Source: JALOAR01 sp964348605
Lineage (GTDB): Bacteria; Patescibacteriota; Minisyncoccia; UBA6257; Colwellbacteraceae
Assembly: GCA_964348605.1 (NCBI GenBank)
Contig: CAYGDC010000014.1
Location: 1 to 11,670, forward strand
DNA length: 11,670 bases
Direction of reading: 5' to 3'
Under the pieces are notes generated by a model. That model worked only from the letters and a program-made list of their open reading frames with translations, was not told where the DNA came from and did not search any database. Below, piece by piece: positions 7,801 through 11,670 of the stretch (its first letter is position 1; each line of letters begins with the position of its first letter). The position numbers and the translations under genes are program-made.

Positions 7801-7957
7801 AGATATGAGTGATAATATTGAAACTATGGTTTTTAGTGATTTATTAGCAAAAAGTTCAAGTGTATGGATTCTAGAAAAAATCGTCGAAGTTAAAGGTCGT
7901 CTATCAAAAAAAGATGGCGATCTAAAAATAATATGTTACGAAGCAAAAATAATATAG
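4805..7957 (+). CDS. dnaE: DNA polymerase III alpha subunit (DnaE)
   Basis: This is the replicative DNA polymerase catalytic subunit, 1050 residues from ATG 4805, somewhat shorter than the roughly 1160 residues of E. coli. The order is: PHP domain (1-270) with candidate metal ligands H7, H9, D16, H41, E66, H87, C137, D200 and H202; polymerase core with GPGRGSAAGS at 351-360, catalytic D395 and D397 in MPDVDTDF, and the third aspartate D553 in KMDLLGL; LFRPGPMELIPNYI at 631-644; and YGFNKAHSVCYA at 741-752. A tandem helix-hairpin-helix region lies near 855-880, a candidate beta-clamp site QSSLF at 906-910, and an OB-fold at about 970-1045. The open frame reaches back to 4736, but those 23 residues precede the conserved FVHLHVHSHYS start and overlap rnhB and the promoter. 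It probably leads an operon with thrS and miaA. The stop is TAG. Confidence 0.98.
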   Translation: MKFVHLHVHSHYSLLDGLSKIDDLIAYVKELGMDTVALTDHGNIYGAVEFFKKAKKAGIKPIIGCELYVARESRFSKNPRADNLYHHLTILVKDEVGYKNLTKLVSSAHLDGFYYKPRVDRELLEAHHKGLVCLSGCYNGEIAHFIKIGRIDDAIKTAEYFKNLFGKDYYIEIQEHGRDIMPKLKEIATTLKIPLVATHDSHYLRKEDQAAHEVLLAIRTSGPNGKTEFSMKEHDLSLKSPDEMAELFVDAPESLENTTVIANECNFEFELGKAHLPSFAIPQEYAHLDYLGYLKILVEQKAPKRYQEITSEIQERLAHELSVVEKTGYASYFLIVQDFIQFAKSRGIAVGPGRGSAAGSVVSYVLGITDIDPLRYGLLFERFLNPFRIQMPDVDTDFADDRRDEVVAYIKEKYGEDHVAQIITFGTMAARAAVRDVGRALGYPYGFVDGIAKLLPFMPNMDKSATQLKNFLENMPELKGRYENEDDVKKIINFAIKLEGVVRHASVHAAGIVIAKDPLTEYTAIQRSPQDENSVISQFEMHAIEDIGLLKMDLLGLKNLTIIGNTIKLVKEKTGEDINIGSIPLDDEATFALIQKGQNIGVFQFEGSGMTRWLTAMKANRFEDLVAMVALFRPGPMELIPNYIARKHGTEKISYLHPKLEPLLKETYGIMVYQEQLLKIAQALAGFTIGEADILRKAVGKKIKSLLDEQAAKFISGVENTIGDRGLGEDLWKLVEPFARYGFNKAHSVCYALIGYQTAYLKAHYPLEFMTALLNNDAGDVERASILINDCKKQGIEVLSPDVNASFTSFAPEGKNIRFGLLAIKNIGEGIAQAIVDERMKGGPFKDFNELVSRVNHKDLNKKSIENLAKSGALDSLGIERRKILMNIEDIIKTTSAYRKNISSSQSSLFGTASSVTLHLKDFAPASKTERLSWEKELLGLYISDHPLRGFKHNGTGIVAIKSIKNARDGETVKVAGLITKISKITTKNGQLMLFVKIEDMSDNIETMVFSDLLAKSSSVWILEKIVEVKGRLSKKDGDLKIICYEAKII

Positions 7958-9747
7958 AAAAAATAAGGCATTCCCTATCTCACTTACTTGCCTCCGCAAT
8001 GAAAGCAGAATTTCCGCACGCAAAACTTGGTATCGGGCCAGCAATAGCCAATGGTTTTTATTATGATTTTGAAATTAAAAATTTTTCCGAGGAAAACCTA
8101 AGCATAATTGAGTCTAGGATGAGAAAGATGCTTACCGCTGGAGTAAAATTTGAGAAAGAAGAAATCACTCCTGCAAAAGCAAAAAAGTTATTTACTGGCG
8201 AGCCTTACAAGCTTGAAATTATTGATGAGCTTAAAAAAACCCGAAGTCCGATTACAGTATATAAAACATTTATTAAAGGCGAGAAAGATTTTATTTTTGC
8301 CGATATTTGTGCCGGTCCTCATATTAGGTCGTCCACAGAAATAAACCCCGACGGCTTTAAACTTGTAAAGCTTGCTGGAGCATACTGGAAAGGAGATGAA
8401 AAAAATAAAATGCTTGTTCGTATTTACGGCTATGCTTTTGCAAGCGCAGAAGAGTTAGCGAGTTATCTAAATCTTTTAGAAGAAGCGGAGCGTCGCGATC
8501 ATCGCAAGCTTGGTAAAGAATTAGAGTTATTTCATATTGATCCGATGGTAGGATTAGGGCTTGTTATGTGGCAACCAAAAGGCGCCATGCTTTGGAGAGT
8601 AATGGAGGATTTCTGGTACAAAGAACACACAAAAGCTGGCTACCAACTAATTAGAACGCCTCATATTGGTAGTCGCAATCTTTGGGAAACCTCTGGTCAT
8701 TGGGGATTTTATTCTAACAGTATGTATCCGCCGATAAAAATAGGGCAAAATCTTGAAGAAACTAAGCGTGGCGAACAATCTAAAACTGGAGAAGACTATC
8801 TTCTAAAGCCCATGAATTGCCCATTTCATACAACTCTTTTTAAAGCGAATATTAAGAGCTATAAAGATTTACCCATTAGATGGGCAGAGTGTGGCACTGT
8901 TTATCGTTACGAAAAAAGTGGCGAACTTTCTGGATTAACTCGCGTTCGTGGCTTTACGCAAGACGACGCACATATTATTTGTTCTAAAAATCAAGTCAAA
9001 GATGAGCTTAAAAAAGTCATTAACTTTATCAAGCTCATTTTTGGCACTTTCGGTTTTTATGATTATAAAATTTATCTTTCCTTAAGAGACCCAAAGAGTA
9101 AAAAGCAATATGCTGGTGATGATAAGGGTTGGAAATTTACCGAAAAAGTTTTAGAAGAGGTAGCCAAGGAAGAAAAATTAGATTACACCAAAGAGCTTGG
9201 AGAAGCCGCTTTTTATGGACCAAAACTTGATTTCAAAATTAAAGATGTTTTAGGCCGAGAATGGCAATGCTCTACTCTGCAGTTTGATTTTAATCTCTCT
9301 GAAAGATTTAATCTCTCCTTTATTAACGCAGAAGGCAAAGAGGAGCGTCCGTTTATGTTACACCGGGCCCTTTTTGGTTCTTTTGAAAGATTTATTGGTT
9401 TACTCATAGAGCATTACGCCGGCGCTTTTCCAGTATGGCTCTCCCCTGTTCAAGTCGCCATTATTCCTATAAGCGACAAGCAAGCAAATTACGCAAACGA
9501 AGTTGCTACTATTTTAGCTGAAGAAGATATTCGTTTTGTTATTGCAAATGAAAATGAAACCTTGGGAAAACGAATTCGCGAAGCAGAAATAGCTAAAACT
9601 CCATACATTCTGGTTGTGGGCGAAAAAGAGGCTTTATCTAAAACAGTCTCTGTTAGAAAACGAAGCAAAGGCGATCTTGGCACGCAAAATATTCAATCAT
9701 TTATTGAAATAATCAAAAAAGAGATTAAAACCCATAAAGACTTGTAA
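7933..9747 (+). CDS. thrS: Threonyl-tRNA synthetase lacking the TGS domain
   Basis: ThrRS charges tRNA-Thr with threonine and edits mischarged serine. At 604 residues it is shorter than the usual ~640, because it begins at the editing (SAD) domain: HSLSH supplies H13 and H17, and DICAGPH at 124-130 supplies C126 and H130. The class II catalytic core follows: motif 1 around 216-245, motif 2 around 315-345 (TVYRYE, LTRVRGFTQDDAH), and motif 3 near MLHRALFGSFERFIG at 475-489. Zinc ligands C296 (MNCP), H347 (DDAH) and H477 (LHRA) are all present. The anticodon-binding domain begins near GAFPVWLSPVQVAIIP at about 497. A roughly ten-residue insertion sits before LLKPMNCP. ATG 7933 is the only reasonable start. 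It overlaps the last 25 bases of dnaE, so no TGS-encoding sequence precedes it. No Shine-Dalgarno sequence is seen. Confidence 0.97.
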   Translation: MLRSKNNIEKIRHSLSHLLASAMKAEFPHAKLGIGPAIANGFYYDFEIKNFSEENLSIIESRMRKMLTAGVKFEKEEITPAKAKKLFTGEPYKLEIIDELKKTRSPITVYKTFIKGEKDFIFADICAGPHIRSSTEINPDGFKLVKLAGAYWKGDEKNKMLVRIYGYAFASAEELASYLNLLEEAERRDHRKLGKELELFHIDPMVGLGLVMWQPKGAMLWRVMEDFWYKEHTKAGYQLIRTPHIGSRNLWETSGHWGFYSNSMYPPIKIGQNLEETKRGEQSKTGEDYLLKPMNCPFHTTLFKANIKSYKDLPIRWAECGTVYRYEKSGELSGLTRVRGFTQDDAHIICSKNQVKDELKKVINFIKLIFGTFGFYDYKIYLSLRDPKSKKQYAGDDKGWKFTEKVLEEVAKEEKLDYTKELGEAAFYGPKLDFKIKDVLGREWQCSTLQFDFNLSERFNLSFINAEGKEERPFMLHRALFGSFERFIGLLIEHYAGAFPVWLSPVQVAIIPISDKQANYANEVATILAEEDIRFVIANENETLGKRIREAEIAKTPYILVVGEKEALSKTVSVRKRSKGDLGTQNIQSFIEIIKKEIKTHKDL

Positions 9748-9774
9748 TTATTTGCATTGTCGCATTCTTTGAAC

Positions 9775-9789
9775 TTTCAAACCTTGAAA
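9775..9789. repeat. Short AT-rich hairpin between thrS and miaA
   Basis: TTTCAA and TTGAAA form a perfect six-pair inverted repeat with an ACC loop. It lies in the 66-base stretch between the thrS stop and the preferred miaA start. The stem is weak and has no clean T run after it, so a terminator role is doubtful. It would be coding if miaA starts at the upstream TTG. Confidence 0.25.
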
Positions 9790-9813
9790 CTTTTAAAACT
9801 TAGCGCACGAAGA

Positions 9814-10695
9814 GTGAATCCAGTCTTGCCTAAAATTTTGGTCGTCTTGGGACCAACTGCTTCTGGTAAGTCTACCTTAGCGGTCAAGCTCGCTCTTCAA
9901 CGAAATGGCGAAATAATTTCCGCTGATTCTCGTCAAGTTTATAAAGGACTGGATATCGGTTCTGGCAAGATAACAAAAGAGGAAATGAAGGGTGTCCCAC
10001 ATCACTTACTTGATGTTTGTTCTCCTCATAAAGTTTTTACCGCAAGCGACTATGCTCACCTTGCTCGTAAAGCTATTAATGATATTCTTTCTCGTGGCAA
10101 ATTGCCCATTGTCTGCGGAGGAACCGGCTTTTACATAGGCGCCGCTCTTTATAAAAATTCATTTGCCCCTATTAAGCCAAATTTAGCCATAAGACAAAAA
10201 TTAAATATTCTAGCAACCAACAAGCTTGCTCAAAAATTAGAAAAATTAGACCCAGAAAGGTTTGCAAGCATTGATATATATAATCGTCCGCGCCTTATTC
10301 GTTCTTTAGAAATTGTATTAAGCACCGGTAAGCCAGTGCCTAAGCTTAAAAAAATAGCTTTATATAACGCCGAAAAGATAGGTATTTTATGGCCGTTAGA
10401 AGAGCTTGATAAACGCATTGAGCTTCGCTTAGACCAAAGACTTTCGCCAATCACAGGTGGGATGATTAACGAAATCACAAATCTTAAATTCCCTAAAAAG
10501 GGAAAAGGTTTGAGCTCGCAAAGACTACATGATCTTGGTTTAGAATACCGATATATTTCTCTTTTTTTAGATGGCAAGCTTGATTATGAAACTATGCGCG
10601 CCAATCTACTTACAGCAATTAAGCAATACGCCCGTCGCCAAATAACTTGGTTTAAAAGAGATAAAGAGATTCGGTGGATTGCTCCGCAAGAATAA
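9814..10695 (+). CDS. miaA: tRNA dimethylallyltransferase (MiaA), non-ATG start
   Basis: MiaA transfers a dimethylallyl group to N6 of A37 in tRNAs that read U-starting codons. The motifs are clear: P-loop GPTASGKST, then IISADSRQVYKGLDIGSGK, GVPHHLLD, VCGGTGFYIGAAL, RSLEIVLSTGKP, and the C-terminal QYARRQITWFKRD. No in-frame ATG lies between the thrS stop and the P-loop. Possible starts are TTG 9757 (312 residues), GTG 9814 (293 residues) and TTG 9826 (MPKILVVLGPT, 289 residues). I prefer GTG 9814 because the 19 extra residues from TTG 9757 precede the family's usual start and look unconserved, but TTG 9826 is almost as likely. The length is close to the family's usual ~300. It shares strand and reading frame with thrS, and co-transcription with dnaE-thrS is likely. 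Confidence 0.93.
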   Translation: MNPVLPKILVVLGPTASGKSTLAVKLALQRNGEIISADSRQVYKGLDIGSGKITKEEMKGVPHHLLDVCSPHKVFTASDYAHLARKAINDILSRGKLPIVCGGTGFYIGAALYKNSFAPIKPNLAIRQKLNILATNKLAQKLEKLDPERFASIDIYNRPRLIRSLEIVLSTGKPVPKLKKIALYNAEKIGILWPLEELDKRIELRLDQRLSPITGGMINEITNLKFPKKGKGLSSQRLHDLGLEYRYISLFLDGKLDYETMRANLLTAIKQYARRQITWFKRDKEIRWIAPQE

Positions 10696-10705
10696 AGATG
10701 AAAAC

Positions 10706-10720
10706 TCTCGTTATACGAGA
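10706..10720. repeat. Palindrome CTCTCG-n5-CGAGATC, copy 1
   Basis: TCTCGT pairs with ACGAGA around a TAT loop, just after the miaA stop. No T run follows at once, so it is a poor intrinsic terminator on the plus strand. The surrounding 18 bases have the same layout as a second copy at 10758-10775, differing in the middle five bases. Confidence 0.45.
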
Positions 10721-10757
10721 TCATATAAAGCGAAATAAAATACATAATTTTTGATTT

Positions 10758-10789
10758 CTCTCGCTTCGCGAGATCTCGCATAGCAAGAT
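10758..10789. repeat. Palindrome copy 2 plus adjoining hairpin
   Basis: TCTCGC pairs with GCGAGA around TTC at 10759-10773. An adjoining imperfect stem, ATCTCGC/GCAAGAT, spans 10773-10789; as minus-strand RNA its one mismatch becomes a G-U pair. The pair next to the loop is C-G here but T-A in copy 1, a compensatory change that favours structure. It lies in the 287-base gene-free stretch between miaA and the propeller gene. Confidence 0.45.
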
Positions 10790-10885
10790 AATTTCTATTA
10801 AATTTTCAATAACTTAATTTTTAAATAATTCATTACATTCTTTTCATTATCTCTTTTTTTTCTTCCGCCATTCTCTTTCTCTTTT

Positions 10886-10960
10886 TCGTCATTCCCGCGA
10901 AAGCAAGAATCTATGGCCTCTATAAAACTCTGGATTCCTATTCGTAAACGAAAATAACAG
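10886..10960. repeat. Degenerate nested palindrome of the ATTCCCGC/GCGGGAAT type
   Basis: The left arm CGTCATTCCCGCGAAAGC resembles a small interspersed palindrome found in many bacterial genomes (CGTCATTCCCGCGAAAGCGGGAATCC). Here GCGGGAAT has decayed to GCAAGAAT. The right arm begins CTCTGGATTCC at 10928-10938 and continues as a decayed mirror of the left arm, with hairpin TTCGT/ACGAA at 10941-10952. GAATCTA and TGGATTC pair between the arms. The rest of 10790-10885 is AT-rich and pyrimidine-rich, with nothing else I can support. Confidence 0.5.
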
Positions 10961-10982
10961 AACTAGCAGTAAAATTTATAAT

Positions 10983-11670
10983 CTAATATCCGTTATTAGT
11001 TATTTTACTTGCTATCCACCATAATTCTCTTCCAATTTGCGCTCCATAGATAATATATTGGTTATCAGAACTAAAAACTGGATGAGTTAAGACTCTTTCA
11101 TACGGTCCGCTTTCTTGATCATTTATAATCACGAACTGCTGATTTTCTTTATTGCTTATTACATAAGCAAAATATTGGCTATCAGGGCTAAAAACAAGAG
11201 AAAATATATCAATTCTATGATATGGTCCTATTTCTTTATCATCTAAGACAAGATGCATCGTTCTCTCTTTTGTCCGAAAAATAGTATAAGCAAATTTTCT
11301 ACTATCGGGACTAAAAATAAAAGGGCTGGTAAAAATGCCTGTTATTGCCTTACCGTCTAGAACAAGATACATATTATTTTCTCTAGAAGCTCGATAGGCG
11401 AAACGCTTGCCGTCAGGGCTAAAGGCAAGACTAGAGGCATTATCATACGGTCCGCTTTCTTGATCATTTATAATCACGAACTGCTGATTTTCTTTATTTA
11501 TTACATAAGCGAAAGATTGATTATCTGGACTGAAAGTTAAAAACTGAACTCTGTCATATGGTCCTGTTTCTTTGCCATCTAAGACAAGATACTGACTCTC
11601 TTCTCTGTATAATACATAAGCGAAACGCTTGCCGTCAGGGCTGAAAACAAAATCCCCAATTCGATTATTA
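10983..11670 (-). CDS. Beta-propeller (PD40/WD40-like) repeat protein, C-terminal part, 5' end outside window
   Basis: The minus-strand frame is open from the right edge to a TAG at 10985-10983, giving 228 visible residues and no start codon before an internal GTG at 11477. That GTG falls inside a repeat unit (ENQQF-V-IINDQES), so it is not the true start. The protein is a chain of ~36-41 residue units with the signature FSPDGKRFAY, then a hydrophobic strand, then VLDGKE and GPYD. FSPD/FSSD occurs at fragment residues 9, 46, 83, 119, 160 and 199. This matches the PD40/TolB-like beta-propeller blade. Such propellers usually act as binding scaffolds and are often exported, but the N terminus that could show a signal peptide is not visible. 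No catalytic residues are evident, so the function is unknown. Confidence 0.85.
   Translation of the reverse strand, partial: NNRIGDFVFSPDGKRFAYVLYREESQYLVLDGKETGPYDRVQFLTFSPDNQSFAYVINKENQQFVIINDQESGPYDNASSLAFSPDGKRFAYRASRENNMYLVLDGKAITGIFTSPFIFSPDSRKFAYTIFRTKERTMHLVLDDKEIGPYHRIDIFSLVFSPDSQYFAYVISNKENQQFVIINDQESGPYERVLTHPVFSSDNQYIIYGAQIGRELWWIASKITNNGY
11098..11153. repeat. 56-base exact direct repeat inside the propeller gene, copy A
   Basis: This stretch is identical to 11443-11498, 345 bases (115 codons) away, which equals three blade units. It encodes most of NKENQQFVIINDQESGPY. Identity at every base, including silent positions, points to a recent duplication or to gene conversion rather than protein-level constraint. 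Confidence 0.85.
11443..11498. repeat. 56-base exact direct repeat inside the propeller gene, copy B
   Basis: This is the partner of 11098-11153, in the same frame and orientation. A second, shorter exact repeat of 23 bases, at 11398-11420 and 11620-11642, encodes the SPDGKRFA part of two other blades and lies 222 bases (two blades) apart. Confidence 0.85.

Noticed and set aside
4805..10695. Antisense frames of 64-115 codons inside dnaE, thrS and miaA
   Set aside because: Each lies fully within a strongly conserved gene on the other strand and shows no family motifs.
10797..10892. Short lysine- and arginine-rich frame on the minus strand starting at ATG 10892
   Set aside because: It encodes only about 19 residues in a purine-rich tract, has no ribosome site, and its start lies in the degenerate palindrome.
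11475..11477. GTG as the start of the propeller protein
   Set aside because: The frame is open upstream to the window edge with more repeat units, and the GTG encodes a conserved valine inside a blade.
1..11670. CRISPR array, prophage, toxin-antitoxin or other defence system
   Set aside because: No regularly spaced repeats, integrase, phage structural gene, nuclease module or small paired genes are visible. All genes but the propeller protein and the Trx-CcdA fusion are well-known housekeeping families.

Overview
The window is AT-rich, tightly packed, and mostly housekeeping. Several traits together suggest a reduced-genome bacterium of the Candidate Phyla Radiation / Patescibacteria type (Parcubacteria-like). 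These are compact enzymes, a threonyl-tRNA synthetase without its TGS domain, a nearly complete absence of Shine-Dalgarno sequences, -10 boxes placed right against start codons, and a sugar-phosphate cluster built around the non-oxidative pentose phosphate pathway. The lineage is an inference; no rRNA or ribosomal protein gene is present to test it. The standard bacterial code fits: TAA, TAG and TGA all end recognisable genes and no conserved gene is interrupted.

Positions 1-2676, minus strand: a four-gene set transcribed gap > rpiB > rpe > transketolase (cut by the left edge), with gaps of 0-15 bases. It links triose phosphate oxidation to interconversion of ribose, ribulose and xylulose phosphates. 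A promoter sits directly against the gap start codon.

Positions 2677-4125: a plus-strand gene for a signal-peptide-bearing thioredoxin-like domain fused to a CcdA/DsbD-type membrane domain. It probably carries electrons across the membrane for thiol-disulfide chemistry. It is followed by a 121-base region of nested inverted repeats lying between two convergent genes, which probably works as a two-way terminator.

Positions 4126-10695: an information-processing block. rnhB (minus) and dnaE (plus) diverge from a 40-base gap. dnaE overlaps thrS, and thrS is followed by miaA, so dnaE-thrS-miaA is a likely operon. RNase HII and the replicative polymerase act in replication; ThrRS and MiaA act on tRNA.

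Positions 10696-10982: a gene-free stretch with short palindromes and a degenerate nested palindrome of the ATTCCCGC/GCGGGAAT type. Positions 10983-11670, minus strand: the C-terminal part of a beta-propeller repeat protein whose 5' end lies beyond the right edge. It contains an exact 56-base internal repeat.

I found no CRISPR array, prophage, transposase, defence system or RNA gene. Nothing here makes a convincing new multi-gene system. The items most worth a second look are the Trx-CcdA fusion, the leaderless promoter geometry, the palindrome-rich intergenic regions, the intact PHP site of DnaE, and the recently duplicated propeller blades.
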